Assembly (NCBI RefSeq): GCF_000496075.1 | Contig: NZ_AWXZ01000012.1 | Span: 36,985-100,984, forward strand | Reading direction: 5' to 3' | Source: Lutibaculum baratangense AMV1 | Lineage (GTDB): Bacteria; Pseudomonadota; Alphaproteobacteria; Rhizobiales; Tepidamorphaceae | DNA length: 64,000 nt | Shown: positions 35,772-44,963 of the stretch, one piece after another | Layout: the number at the start of each line of letters is the position of its first letter | Position numbering within the stretch: position 1 is the first letter of the stretch | Made by a program: the position numbers and the translations under genes | Notes under the pieces: model-generated | Seen by the model: the letters and a program-made list of their open reading frames with translations, nothing else | Database searches by the model: none | Told to the model about the DNA's origin: nothing

Positions 35772-36437
35772 TTATGACTTACCGAAGGCTTCGATCTTAG
35801 CGGTGGCGCCGCTGATCTCGGGCAGGAGTTCGCCCGCGTCGATGCGCTGAAGGAGCGTGATCTCGCGCTCCTGCATGGCGAGCGCCCGGTCGGCGACCGC
35901 GTCGATCTCGTCGGGCTTCAGGATCAGGACGCCGTTCTCGTCGGCGAGCACCGCGTCGCCCGGCGAGACGGAGACGCCGCCGCAGCTGACGGGCACGTTC
36001 AGTTCGCCCGCAAGCCCCAGGAGCTTCGTCGTGATCGGGGACGGGCCCGTGCACCACATCGGCAGCTGGTGCTTGCGGAAGTCGGCGACGTCGGTCGCGG
36101 GCCCGTCGACGGCGGCGCCCACGACGCCGCGCCGCTTCGCGGTGTGGGTGATGACGCCGCCCCAGCAGGCGTGGCGCGTGTCGCCGGCGCGGTCGATGAT
36201 CAGGAAGTCACCGGGGCGCACGAGGCCCATGACGTGATGGAGCAGCGTCGAGTCCGCGCCCGGGATCCGCAGCGTGACGGCTGTGCCCGCCACCCGCACG
36301 TCCGGCAGCATGGCGCGCAGCCGGCCGTCGAGGAAGCCCATGTGCTTGAAATGGCCGACGGTGGCCGTCTCGACCGTCTTCAGCTTCTCGATCTTCTCCG
36401 CAGGCACCTGCTGCGGCATGTCGTTCAGGATGAACAT
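35772..36437 (-). CDS. RraA-family protein with altered active site
   Basis: A 221-residue member of the RraA/HMG-aldolase family (GFLDGRLRAMLPDVRVAGTAVTLRIPG, GDFLIIDRAGDTRHACWGGVITHTAKRRGVVGAAVDGP). Aldolases of this family use an arginine and aspartate in a DGxxRD motif for substrate and metal. Here the motif reads DGPATD, so the Arg is Thr115 while Asp116 remains. The later ADENGVLILKPDE segment is normal. It may therefore not be an active 4-hydroxy-4-methyl-2-oxoglutarate aldolase, and a decarboxylase-like or other role is possible. It is the last gene of the TRAP/amidase operon, 19 bases after the amidase. Confidence 0.8.
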   Translation of the reverse strand: MFILNDMPQQVPAEKIEKLKTVETATVGHFKHMGFLDGRLRAMLPDVRVAGTAVTLRIPGADSTLLHHVMGLVRPGDFLIIDRAGDTRHACWGGVITHTAKRRGVVGAAVDGPATDVADFRKHQLPMWCTGPSPITTKLLGLAGELNVPVSCGGVSVSPGDAVLADENGVLILKPDEIDAVADRALAMQEREITLLQRIDAGELLPEISGATAKIEAFGKS

Positions 36438-36456
36438 CTTTCGGGCCGTTCCTTGA

Positions 36457-37266
36457 TCAGACGAGGACGTGGTGCTTCGCGACCGGCATCGAGCCGCGCA
36501 CCTTCTCGAGATAGCCGATGTCGATGCGGGCGGCGGCGAAGCCTACCTGGTCGGAGCAGTCGGCGACCTTCGTGCCCCAGGGGTCCACGATCATCGAATG
36601 GCCGTAGCAGGGCCGCTTGCCGTTGTCGTGGGTGAAGATCTGGCCGCAGGCGACGACGTAGGTCTGCGTCTCGATCGCGCGGGCCCGCAGCAGGACCTCC
36701 CAGTGGTCCTTGCCGGTCTGCAGCGTGAAGGCGGCCGGCACCATGATGACCTGCGCGCCGGCGGCGGCGAGCTTCGCGTAGAGCTCGGGGAAGCGCAGGT
36801 CGTAGCAGATCGTGCAGCCGACCGTGACGCCCTCGCAATCGTAGGTGACGATGTCCTCGCCGCGCTTCACCGTCTCGGATTCGAGGTAGGTGAGGCCGCC
36901 CGGCGTGTCGACGTCGAACAGATGGATCTTCCTGTAGCGGGCGACCTCGGTGCCGGAGCGGTCGAAGACGACGGTCGTGTTGAAGCTCTTGTTGCCGTCT
37001 GCGCGCTCGTTCATCGAGCCGGCATGGACGAAGATGCCGTGCTTCCTCGCCTGCTCCTGCATGGCCCTGTAGGCCTCGCCGTCGGGAAAGGTCTCGGCGG
37101 CCGCCATGCGGCTCTCATGCGTGCCGCCCATATAGGTGAAGGTCTCGGGCAGAACGACGAGGTCCGGCCTCTCGGCCTCGACCGCCGTCTCGATCAGCGA
37201 CACGGCCTGCGCGATGTTCGCCGCCTTGTCGTCCTGCGTGTTCATCTGCAGCGTTGCGATTTTCAT
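36457..37266 (-). CDS. Nit2-like carbon-nitrogen hydrolase (omega-amidase type)
   Basis: A 269-residue nitrilase-superfamily amidase with the catalytic triad Glu41 (LVVLPETFTYMGG), Lys113 (RYRKIHLFDVDTPGG) and Cys154 (CTICYDLRFPELYAKLA). The IHLFDVDTPGG and CYDLRFPE signatures match the Nit1/Nit2 branch, which hydrolyses alpha-ketoacid omega-amides or deaminated glutathione. The position between a TRAP transporter and an RraA-like gene suggests breakdown of an imported acid amide, but this is inferred. The start at 37266 is the first methionine of the canonical N-terminus (MKIATLQMNTQDDK). Confidence 0.87.
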   Translation of the reverse strand: MKIATLQMNTQDDKAANIAQAVSLIETAVEAERPDLVVLPETFTYMGGTHESRMAAAETFPDGEAYRAMQEQARKHGIFVHAGSMNERADGNKSFNTTVVFDRSGTEVARYRKIHLFDVDTPGGLTYLESETVKRGEDIVTYDCEGVTVGCTICYDLRFPELYAKLAAAGAQVIMVPAAFTLQTGKDHWEVLLRARAIETQTYVVACGQIFTHDNGKRPCYGHSMIVDPWGTKVADCSDQVGFAAARIDIGYLEKVRGSMPVAKHHVLV

Positions 37267-37302
37267 GGGTGTTCGGTCTTCGTCCTTTTGGGGTGGTACG
37301 GC

Positions 37303-38589
37303 CTATTGCGGCCCGAGCACGAGCTCGGGCAGCCAGAGCGTGAGCCCCGGCACATAGGTCACGAGCAGAAGCGCGATGATGAGCGGGATGAAGAACGGGA
37401 CGACGGCCAGCGCCACCTCCTCGAACTTCACCTTGCCGACCTCGGAGACGATGTAGAGGGCGATGCCCATCGGCGGGGTGACGATGCCGATGAGGAGCGC
37501 CATCGTGATGATGATGCCGAAATGGATGCGGTCGACGCCGAACTGGTCGACGAGCGGCAGGAGCACCGGCACGAGGATGAGCTTCGCCGGCACGCCCTCC
37601 ACGAAGCAGCCGATGAACAGGAGGAAGGCGATGAGGAGCAGGAGGAAGAGCGCCCTGCTCTCCGTCGCGTCGAGCACGAGCTGCGCCAGCTCCTGCGGCA
37701 CCTGCTCGATCGCGAGCAGCCAGCCCATGACGTGGCTGAAGCCGATGATGATCATGATGACGGCGGTGATCGTCATCGTCTCCGTCAGCGCCTCCCATAG
37801 CCTCGCCATCGTCAGGGTGCGGTAGAGCACGCCCAGGAGGAGGGTGTAGGCGCAGGCGAGGACGCCCGCCTCGGTGGCCGTCGTGGTGCCCGTGAGCATC
37901 GCGGCGAGGATGATGCCGGGCGCGACGAGCGCGGCGATGCCGTCGATCGCGGTGCGGCCGATCGTCTGCAGGCTCGCCCGCTCCTCGCGCGGGAAGTCGT
38001 GGCGGATCGCGAGGAACCGGTTGAACAGCATCAGCGAGATGCCGATGAGCGCGCCCGGCACCACGCCCGCGAGGAAGAGCCGCGCGACGCTCGTGTTCGA
38101 CAGGAAGGCGTAGATGACGAGGCTGATCGAGGGCGGGATGATCGGCCCGACGATCGCGGAGGCCGCCGTGACGGCGGCGGCGAACGGCACGGGATAGCCC
38201 CGCTCGCGCATCGCCTTGATCTCGATCATCCCGAGCCCGGCGACGTCGGCCACAGCCGCGCCCGAGATGCCGGCGAAAAGCATCGAGGAGAGCACGTTCA
38301 CCTGGGCGAGGCCGGCGCGGAAATGGCCGACGAGCGCCGAGGCGAAGTTGAAGATGCGGTCGGTCATCCCGACGATGTTCATCAGGTTGCCGGCCATGAT
38401 GAAGAACGGGATGGCGAGCAGGCTCGGGGCGTTCACGCCCTCGAGGATCTGCAGCGGCATGATGTAGAGCGTGTCGGAGAAGCCGGCCTGCACGAGCGCC
38501 GCGAGCACGGAGAGGCCGATCGCCATGGTGATCGGCACCCTGAGCAGGATGAGCACGAGGAAGCCGACGAACAGCAGGGCCGTCATCAT
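37303..38589 (-). CDS. TRAP transporter large permease (DctM-type)
   Basis: A 428-residue membrane protein with about 12 helices. It has the TRAP-large signature MLFAGISGAAVADVAGLGMIEIKAMRERGYPVPFAAAVTAASAIVGPIIPPS near residue 100-150 and FLVTPP-like ILIGIVTPPMGIALYI near the end. It uses the sodium gradient to import an acid bound by DctP. It follows the small permease by 15 bases. The substrate is unknown. Confidence 0.92.
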   Translation of the reverse strand: MMTALLFVGFLVLILLRVPITMAIGLSVLAALVQAGFSDTLYIMPLQILEGVNAPSLLAIPFFIMAGNLMNIVGMTDRIFNFASALVGHFRAGLAQVNVLSSMLFAGISGAAVADVAGLGMIEIKAMRERGYPVPFAAAVTAASAIVGPIIPPSISLVIYAFLSNTSVARLFLAGVVPGALIGISLMLFNRFLAIRHDFPREERASLQTIGRTAIDGIAALVAPGIILAAMLTGTTTATEAGVLACAYTLLLGVLYRTLTMARLWEALTETMTITAVIMIIIGFSHVMGWLLAIEQVPQELAQLVLDATESRALFLLLLIAFLLFIGCFVEGVPAKLILVPVLLPLVDQFGVDRIHFGIIITMALLIGIVTPPMGIALYIVSEVGKVKFEEVALAVVPFFIPLIIALLLVTYVPGLTLWLPELVLGPQ

Positions 38590-38604
38590 CGAAGGAGGTT
38601 CCCG

Positions 38605-39120
38605 TCAGATGTCGCCGGCCGGCACGTGGTGCGGCTCGGGATCGCGGCGGAAGGCGTGCACCATGTCGACGAGGACATGGATGACGATCAGGAAGCACGA
38701 GACGAAGAACGGCACCGACAGCCAGTAGCGCTGGATGCCCACCATCTCGATGTTGCCGACCTGCCGGCTGAGGAGGGCGGGCGCCTCGGCGAGGAGGACG
38801 CCGAGGAGGAGGAGCATCGCGAGGTCGACGAGGATGCGCGCGACCATGTTCGCCTTCGCGCCCAGCCGGTCGAGCAGGAAGTCGACCGTGATGTCCTTGC
38901 CCCGGCGGTAGACGACGTAGAAGCCGAGGAAGGTCATCCACACGAACATCACCGTCGTCAGCGGGAAGACCCAGGCGAGCCCCTGGTTCGTGAAGAACCG
39001 CGAGGCGATGTTCAGGAAGTTGATGACGAGCATCGCCAGGAGGAGGAGGTTCGCCGCGGAGCGGAAGGCCCACTCGACCGCGTCGAGCGCGGCCTCGATC
39101 GGCCGGACGATGCCCGCCAT
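38605..39120 (-). CDS. TRAP transporter small permease (DctQ-type)
   Basis: A 171-residue protein with four hydrophobic segments. The motif TNQGLAWVFPLTTVMFVWMTFLGFYVVYRRGKDITVDFLLDRL is typical of DctQ. It lies 4 bases after dctP and 15 bases before the large permease, so the three are one transcript. Confidence 0.9.
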   Translation of the reverse strand: MAGIVRPIEAALDAVEWAFRSAANLLLLAMLVINFLNIASRFFTNQGLAWVFPLTTVMFVWMTFLGFYVVYRRGKDITVDFLLDRLGAKANMVARILVDLAMLLLLGVLLAEAPALLSRQVGNIEMVGIQRYWLSVPFFVSCFLIVIHVLVDMVHAFRRDPEPHHVPAGDI

Positions 39121-39124
39121 GCCC

Positions 39125-40126
39125 TCAGCTGCCCTGGCGGGTCTGCTGGACGGCCTCCAGGAAGCCCTCGGGCAGTTCGCCCGCCTCGCCCCTCGCCTCG
39201 TAGAACGACTTCATGCGCTCCACGAAGGCCGAGGTGTCGGGCTCGGTGTAGCTGACGTCGCCCGCCGTCATCTTGTCGATGTCGGTCTGTGCCGTGTCGG
39301 CCATCACCTCCTGCGAGTGCGCGGCGACCTCCTCGTAGGCGTCGAGAACCTGCTGCCGCGTCTCCTCCGGCAGGGCGTTCCACTTCCGCGCGTTCGTCAT
39401 GAACGCCATGCCCTGCTCGTACTCGTCGTGGCGGATCACGTGGGGGGCGACCTCGTAGAACTTCATCGGCTCGACGAGGGCGACCGGGCTGTTCACCGCG
39501 TCGACGATGCCGCGGCTGATCGACTCGTAGACCTCGGTCCAGCCGAGTGTCCGCACCTCCGCGCCCAGGTGCCGCCACGCGTCGGCCGCCAGCTCGTCTG
39601 GATGCATCCGGAGCTTGATGCCCTGCATCTCGTCGAGCGTCTCCCACGGCTTGTTCGTGACCATCACCCGGTAGGGACCGCGCACGAATTTCGTGGAGTC
39701 GCCGATCACGGCGATTCCGGCCTCGTCCTCGACGCGCTGAAGCCAGCCCTGCACGAGGTCCGTGTTCATGAAGCGGGACCAGTGGTCGCGGTCGTCGAAG
39801 AGGAAGGGCGCGCTCGTCCATTTCATCTCCGGCACCCACTTCTGGAGGTAGGAGATGCCTTCGGGATAGACGTCGATCGTGCCGATCTGCAGCTGCTCGA
39901 GCACGGTGTCGTCCTTGCCGAGCTGCTCGCTCGGGAACACGCGCACCTCGATCTCGCCACCGGTCTTCTCGGCGATCTTGTCGGCGAACTCCTGGAAGAG
40001 CCGGCCCTCGACGCTCTCGGGCGGCATCTTGTGCGACATTCGCCAGGTTTCGGCGTCGGCAGCGGACGTGGCGAAGGCGAGGCCCAGGGCGGCGAGGCCG
40101 GCGAGGCCGAGACTGAACTTGCGCAT
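39125..40126 (-). CDS. TRAP transporter substrate-binding protein (DctP-type)
   Basis: A 333-residue periplasmic protein. The signal peptide MRKFSLGLAGLAALGLAFATSAADAE has cleavage after ADA. The DctP fold is seen in RMSHKMPPESVEGRLFQEFADKIAEKTGGEIEVRVFPSEQLG and in YRVMVTNKPWETLDEMQGIKLRMHPDELAADAW, where a conserved arginine binds the substrate carboxylate. The start at 40126 is fixed by the signal peptide. It is the first gene of the TRAP-amidase-RraA operon; the leader contains a palindrome and direct repeats. Confidence 0.92.
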   Translation of the reverse strand: MRKFSLGLAGLAALGLAFATSAADAETWRMSHKMPPESVEGRLFQEFADKIAEKTGGEIEVRVFPSEQLGKDDTVLEQLQIGTIDVYPEGISYLQKWVPEMKWTSAPFLFDDRDHWSRFMNTDLVQGWLQRVEDEAGIAVIGDSTKFVRGPYRVMVTNKPWETLDEMQGIKLRMHPDELAADAWRHLGAEVRTLGWTEVYESISRGIVDAVNSPVALVEPMKFYEVAPHVIRHDEYEQGMAFMTNARKWNALPEETRQQVLDAYEEVAAHSQEVMADTAQTDIDKMTAGDVSYTEPDTSAFVERMKSFYEARGEAGELPEGFLEAVQQTRQGS

Positions 40127-40208
40127 GACGGTCTCCGGTGGGGTGGCGGTCCGGTCGTCGCCTCGGGGGCGACGGATGAAAGTTTCGAGACGCGGGTGCC
40201 GGAGGTCC

Positions 40209-40248
40209 AATCTTATTTTCTTAGCGTAAGCGATAGAGAAATCTTATT
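40209..40248 (-). promoter_or_regulatory. Repeats in the dctP leader, candidate LysR operator
   Basis: Direct repeats AATCTTATT occur at 40209-40217 and 40240-40248, 31 bp apart. Between them is a perfect inverted repeat CTTA-GCG-TAAG (40220-40230). The segment is unusually AT-rich for this genome and lies about 85-120 bases before dctP. The second repeat overlaps the stop codon of the LysR-type gene. Confidence 0.4.
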
Positions 40249-41197
40249 GCGGACGCGAGACGCCCATCGGGGCGTGCGTATCGGCGAAGAGCATCGCCTC
40301 CTCCCGCGCGTACATCGCGATCGCTTCCGCGAGCTCGCTGCCCCGGCCGGTGCGGTAGGAGGCGTGGAAGCCGAGCGGCGGAATGACGTGCCGCACCGGC
40401 AGGATCTCGAGCTGGCCCGCGGCGAGCTCCTCGCGGATCGTGATCGGCGGTATCGCCGCGATGCCGATGCCGCCGATCGCGAGCCGGATGATCGAGGCGA
40501 GCGAGTTGGAGCAGTTGAGCAGCGGGCGTCGCACGTCGCTGTCGCGGAAATACTGCTCGATCATCCAATAGGGCTTCGAGCCGCGGGGGTAGGAGAGGAT
40601 CGGCAGGTCGGCGAGGTCGGTCACGTCGATCTCGGGCGGCAGGCGGAACTGGCCGGGCTTGGCGACCCACGCCATGTCGAAGGCGCCGAGATCGACATTG
40701 CCGACGCCGGGGCTGTCGACCGGCCCCATCAGCAGGCCGACGTCGAGCTGCCCCGAGACGAGCTGCTCGACCATCCTGACGGAGGTGTTCGACTCGATCT
40801 CGAAGATCACCTTGCGATAGTCGCCCCTCAGCCGCTCGATCAGCGAGGGCAGCCAGGTGTGGATGATCGTGCCGATCACCCCGATCCGGACGATGCCCCC
40901 GAGCGTGGCAGGATCGGAGATCCGCGCGCGCATGCTGTTGGAGCGGGCGACGAGGTCGCGCGCGAAGGCGACGGCCTCCATGCCCTTCGCGGTGAGCGCG
41001 ACGCCGCGCGGCCCCCGCTCGATCAGCGTGACGCCGAGCTCCTGCTCGAGCGCCTTGATCCGCGACGAGATCGTCGGCTGCGTGGTGTGCAGCCGCTCGG
41101 CGACCTGGTGGAGGTTGTTCAGTTCGGCGACGCAGACGAGCGTCTCGAGGAATTTCAGGTTCACGGTCGTCACATCACGCGCGGCGGGAATGGCCAC
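40244..41197 (-). CDS. LysR-family transcriptional regulator
   Basis: A 317-residue LTTR. The N-terminal winged helix-turn-helix (VNLKFLETLVCVAELNNLHQVAERLHTTQPTISSRIKALEQELG, about 9-55) is followed by a periplasmic-binding-protein-like effector domain (about 95-300). It lies 117 bases upstream of the TRAP operon on the same strand rather than divergent, so the regulator and operon may share control. The start at 41197 is the first ATG of the frame. The effector is unknown, probably the transported acid. Confidence 0.9.
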   Translation of the reverse strand: MAIPAARDVTTVNLKFLETLVCVAELNNLHQVAERLHTTQPTISSRIKALEQELGVTLIERGPRGVALTAKGMEAVAFARDLVARSNSMRARISDPATLGGIVRIGVIGTIIHTWLPSLIERLRGDYRKVIFEIESNTSVRMVEQLVSGQLDVGLLMGPVDSPGVGNVDLGAFDMAWVAKPGQFRLPPEIDVTDLADLPILSYPRGSKPYWMIEQYFRDSDVRRPLLNCSNSLASIIRLAIGGIGIAAIPPITIREELAAGQLEILPVRHVIPPLGFHASYRTGRGSELAEAIAMYAREEAMLFADTHAPMGVSRPQ

Positions 41198-41255
41198 CGC
41201 GCATCATGCCCTCCACCCCTCGGGCCGCAAAGCCCGTAGGGCGGGCACGGCGAAC

Positions 41256-41291
41256 GGTCTCCCGGCCGGGTCGCGTCCCGGCTGGGAGACC
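41256..41291. terminator. Strong hairpin after the semialdehyde dehydrogenase gene
   Basis: A 15-bp stem (GGTCTCCCGGCCGGG with CCCGGCTGGGAGACC, including one G-T wobble) and a 6-base loop lie 14 bases beyond the dehydrogenase stop on the minus strand. There is no T-run. It separates the ABC/dehydrogenase operon from the LysR gene. Confidence 0.6.
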
Positions 41292-41304
41292 AGGTGAATA
41301 GCCC

Positions 41305-42747
41305 TCAGGCGGCGGCCGTCGTGACGAAGCGGGTAACGAGATAGGGCTCGACCGCCTCCGAGCCCCCTTCCGAGCCGTAGCCCGAATCCTTCATGCCGCC
41401 GAACGGCACCTCCGGCAGGGCGAGGCCGATATGGTTGATCGTCGTCATGCCGGACTCGATGCGCATGGTGAGTTCGTGCGCCGTCTTCTGCGAGCCCGTG
41501 AAGGCGTAGGAGGCGAGGCCGTAGGGCAGGCGGTTCGCCTCCTCGATCACCTCGTCGAGGTCCGAGAAGGAGTTCACGACGGCGAGCGGGCCGAACGGCT
41601 CCTCGTTCATCACGCGAGAGGAGAGCGGCGCGTCGGCGATCACGGTCGGCTCCATGAAGTAGCCCTTGTTGCCGATGCGCCGCCCGCCCGTCTCGAGGCT
41701 CGCCCCGCTGTCGACGGCATCCTGGATCAGCTCCTCGAGGAACGGCACGCGGCGCTCGTTCGCGAGCGGGCCCATCGTGGTGCCCTCATCGAGGCCGTTG
41801 CCGACCTTCACCGCCTTCGCGGCCTCGGTGAATCCCTTGAGGAAGTCCTTCTTCACGCCATCCTGGATGAGGAACCTCGTCGGCGAGATGCAGACCTGGC
41901 CGGCATTGCGGAACTTCGAGGCGGCGAGCAGCTTCACCGCCTTCGAGACGTCGGCGTCCTCGGTGACGATGACCGGGGCGTGGCCGCCGAGCTCCATCGT
42001 CGCGCGCTTCATGTGCTGGCCGGCGAGCGCGGCGAGATGCTTGCCGACCGGCGTCGAGCCGGTGAAGGAGATCTTGCGGATGACCGGGTGCGGGATCAGG
42101 TACTCGGAGATCTCCGCCGGCACGCCGTAGACGAGGTTGACGACGCCCGCCGGCACGCCGGCGTCGACGAAGGCGCGGATGAGGGCGGCGGGCGCCGCCG
42201 GCGTCTCCTCCGGCGCCTTCACGATGATCGAGCAGCCGGTCGCGAGCGCGGCCGAGAGCTTGCGCACGACCTGGTTGATCGGGAAGTTCCAGGGCGTGAA
42301 GGCTGCGACCGGGCCGACCGGCTGCTTCATCGCCAGCTGGGTGACGCCGCCGGCACGCGGGGCGATGATCTGGCCGTAGACGCGCTGCGCCTCGCCCGCG
42401 AACCACTCGATGATGTCGGCGCCCGCCATCGTCTCCATCATCGCCTCGGCGACGGGCTTGCCCTGCTCGAGCGTCATGACGGCGGCGATCTCGTCGGCGC
42501 GCTCGCGCAGGAGGCCCGCGGCCTTGCGCATCGTCTTCGCCCGCTCGTAGGCGGAGGTCTGCGACCAGACCCTGAAGCCCTTCGCCACCGCCTCGAGCGC
42601 GGCGTCGAGATCGGCCTTCTCGGCCCACGCGACCTTGCCGATGACCTCCTCGGTCGCCGGATTGACGACCGGAATCGTCTTGCCGGAGGCGGCCGGCCGC
42701 CATTCGCCGTCGATCAGGAGAAGCGTCTCGGGATAGCTGTGCGTCAT
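41305..42747 (-). CDS. NAD(P)-dependent succinate-semialdehyde dehydrogenase family
   Basis: A 480-residue aldehyde dehydrogenase. Catalytic Glu252 lies in [11 protein letters not shown] and nucleophile Cys286 in [12 protein letters not shown]; the cofactor segment [13 protein letters not shown] is present. The overall sequence resembles GabD-type succinate-semialdehyde dehydrogenases, which finish 4-aminobutyrate and putrescine breakdown, although related semialdehydes cannot be excluded. The start at 42747 ([16 protein letters not shown]) is preferred to an upstream TTG. It lies downstream of polyamine-type permease genes, which supports amine-related catabolism. Confidence 0.85.
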   Translation of the reverse strand: MTHSYPETLLLIDGEWRPAASGKTIPVVNPATEEVIGKVAWAEKADLDAALEAVAKGFRVWSQTSAYERAKTMRKAAGLLRERADEIAAVMTLEQGKPVAEAMMETMAGADIIEWFAGEAQRVYGQIIAPRAGGVTQLAMKQPVGPVAAFTPWNFPINQVVRKLSAALATGCSIIVKAPEETPAAPAALIRAFVDAGVPAGVVNLVYGVPAEISEYLIPHPVIRKISFTGSTPVGKHLAALAGQHMKRATMELGGHAPVIVTEDADVSKAVKLLAASKFRNAGQVCISPTRFLIQDGVKKDFLKGFTEAAKAVKVGNGLDEGTTMGPLANERRVPFLEELIQDAVDSGASLETGGRRIGNKGYFMEPTVIADAPLSSRVMNEEPFGPLAVVNSFSDLDEVIEEANRLPYGLASYAFTGSQKTAHELTMRIESGMTTINHIGLALPEVPFGGMKDSGYGSEGGSEAVEPYLVTRFVTTAAA

Positions 42748-42887
42748 CGTCGTCTCGCTCGTTCGCAAGGGATCGGCGGAAGAGGGGGCGCCGGCGGTCC
42801 GCCGCCGCGGGAGTCGATGGGCGCGAGCCCGTCTCTACCACCCCTCCGCGTCCGCCTCCAGACCGGCGTGGCGCCGGAGCGAAGGCT

Positions 42888-43703
42888 TCAGCCGGAGCGC
42901 AGCTTCGCCGAGCGCCGACGGAGAAGCTCGGCGGTGACGAGGAGCAGGATCGCCAGCACGATCATGATCGTCGCCGCCGCCGCGATGGTCGGCGAGATGT
43001 TCTCGCGGATCCCGGAGAACATCTCGCGTGGCAAGGTGCGCTGGTTCGGCCCGCCGATGAGGAGCACGGTGATCACCTCCTCGAGCGACACGGCGAAGGC
43101 GAAGAGGCCGCCGAACACGACCCCCGGCGCGATGAGCGGGAAGACGACGTGTCGGGCGACCTGGATCGGCGTGGCGCCGAGGCTCTGGCCGGCGCGGATG
43201 AGCGTGCGGTCGAAGCCCGAGAGCGTGGCACCGACGGTGATGAGGACGAAGGGCGCCCCGAGCACCGCGTGGGCGAGGATCAGGCCGAGATGCGTCGCCG
43301 TCAGGTTCCAGGGCGCGAAGTAGAAGTAGAGGCCGACGGAGTAGATGACGATCGGCACGATCATCGGCGCGAGCAGGAACGCCCCGACGAGCCGCTTGCC
43401 GGGAAACTCGGCGAGCCACAGTCCGATCGCGGCGAGCGTGCCGAGAACGCTCGCGATCAGCGCCGCGCAGACGCCGATGATCAGGCTGTTGCGGATCGAG
43501 AACATCCAGGTGCCGGAGAAGAAGAAGTTCTCGTACCACCGGAGCGTCAGCCCTCGCAGCGGATAGGTGAGGAACTGCCCGTCGTTGAAGGACAGCGGGA
43601 CGATGGCGAGGATCGGCGCGACGAGGAAGACGAAGCCGGCGGTGGCCGCGACGTAGAGCACGACCCGCCAGACCTTCTCGGTGAGCGTGACGGAGCCGCT
43701 CAC
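42888..43703 (-). CDS. ABC transporter permease (PotC-type)
   Basis: A 271-residue permease with six hydrophobic helices and the EAA loop RAGQSLGATPIQVARHVVFPLIAPG. It starts at GTG 43703, overlapping the upstream permease stop by four bases. The neighbour upstream is the other permease and the next gene is the semialdehyde dehydrogenase. No ATPase gene belongs to this operon. Confidence 0.87.
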   Translation of the reverse strand: MSGSVTLTEKVWRVVLYVAATAGFVFLVAPILAIVPLSFNDGQFLTYPLRGLTLRWYENFFFSGTWMFSIRNSLIIGVCAALIASVLGTLAAIGLWLAEFPGKRLVGAFLLAPMIVPIVIYSVGLYFYFAPWNLTATHLGLILAHAVLGAPFVLITVGATLSGFDRTLIRAGQSLGATPIQVARHVVFPLIAPGVVFGGLFAFAVSLEEVITVLLIGGPNQRTLPREMFSGIRENISPTIAAAATIMIVLAILLLVTAELLRRRSAKLRSG

Positions 43704-44953
43704 ATGACCCCCCTCACCCCGCCCACGAGGCGGGAATAGACGGTGTAGAGGAGGAGCGTCGCCGCCAGCAGCCCGGCACCGAGCGCGCCCGCGAGCCCCC
43801 AGTTGACCGTGTCGGTCGTGTAGAAGGCGATGTAGTAGGAGACCATCTGGTCGGACGCCCCGCCGACGAGCGCCGGCGTGATGTAGTAGCCGAGCGCGAT
43901 GATGAAGACGAGGATCGAGCCCGCCGCGATGCCCGGCATGACCTGCGGGATGTAGACGCGCCGGAACGCCGTGAAGGGCGGCGCGCCGAGCGAGCGCGCG
44001 GCCCGCATGTAGTGCGGCGGCACGGTCTGCATCACCGCGTAGAGCGGCAGGATCATGAAGGGCAGGAGAACGTGCGTCATCGAGATGATGACGCCGGTGC
44101 GGTTGTAGACGAGGCGGATCGGCCGGTCGGTGACCTGCAGGAACTGGAGCATCTGGTTCACGAGGCCCTGCTCCTGCAGCACGACGACCCAGGCCGCGGT
44201 GCGCACGAGAAGCGGCGTCCAGAAGGGCAGGAGCACGAGGATCAGGAGCAGGTTCGCCCGGTTCGCCGGCAGGCTCGCCAGGAGGTAGGCGATCGGGAAG
44301 CCGATGGCCAGGCAGAGGAGCGTGACGGACAGCGCGATCGCGAAGGTGCGGCCGTAGATCTGGAGGTAGATCGCCCGCTCGCGGGGGACGGAGGCGATCG
44401 AGCCGTCGGCCACACGCTGCCGGTCGATTGTCTGGAGGAGGTAGAAATCCGTGACCGGCCCCGCGGCGCGGCGGATCGCCGTCCAGGTGGCGGGCTCGCC
44501 CCAGCGCGGCTCGATCTCGAGGATCGCGTCGCGCCATGCGGGCGGCGTCTCGTCGAGCCGGGCGACGCTGCGCGCCGTGTTCATGACGAGCGAGCGGCCG
44601 CCGTCTAGGTCGTAGTTCAGGCGCCGCGCGACGCCCGCCGCCGTGCGTGCCTCGAAGGAGCTCGCGAGCTCCGGGCCCAGCACGGCGAAGACCTCCTCGC
44701 CCGGCACCTCGGCCTCGCTCCAGTCGTGTGCCTTCACGGCTTCGGCGGTTCGCGGCCAGGCCTGCATCAGGTCGCGGTCGACCACGGCGCGCTCGAGCAT
44801 GCCGATGATCGGCGCCGCGAAGAAGGCGAGGACGAACAGGATGAGCGGCAGGACGAGGAGGAAGGCGCGCAGCTTGCGCCTCCGCTCCGCGCGGGCGAGC
44901 GAACGCTTGAGGGACCGCGCGGCGCGCGGCCCCTCCTGGGAGGTTTCGACCAT
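43700..44953 (-). CDS. ABC transporter permease (PotB-type, long form)
   Basis: A 417-residue permease, much longer than the usual ~290. After the first helix (FLLVLPLILFVLAFFAAPIIGML) there is an insertion of roughly 140 residues that is probably periplasmic (about 52-190, rich in Ala, Arg and Glu). The remaining helices and the EAA loop RAARSLGAPPFTAFRRVYIPQVMPG follow. Such a long loop occurs in some PotB-type permeases. It is coupled to the binding-protein gene (10 bases upstream) and the second permease (overlap). Confidence 0.85.
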   Translation of the reverse strand: MVETSQEGPRAARSLKRSLARAERRRKLRAFLLVLPLILFVLAFFAAPIIGMLERAVVDRDLMQAWPRTAEAVKAHDWSEAEVPGEEVFAVLGPELASSFEARTAAGVARRLNYDLDGGRSLVMNTARSVARLDETPPAWRDAILEIEPRWGEPATWTAIRRAAGPVTDFYLLQTIDRQRVADGSIASVPRERAIYLQIYGRTFAIALSVTLLCLAIGFPIAYLLASLPANRANLLLILVLLPFWTPLLVRTAAWVVVLQEQGLVNQMLQFLQVTDRPIRLVYNRTGVIISMTHVLLPFMILPLYAVMQTVPPHYMRAARSLGAPPFTAFRRVYIPQVMPGIAAGSILVFIIALGYYITPALVGGASDQMVSYYIAFYTTDTVNWGLAGALGAGLLAATLLLYTVYSRLVGGVRGVM

Positions 44954-44963
44954 CAGGGCCCGG

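Noticed and set aside
35761..35783. Inverted repeat at the meeting of the glycosidase and RraA genes
   Set aside because: It contains a palindrome AAGCCGGCTT but overlaps the RraA stop and coding end. Too short and coding-constrained to call a terminator.
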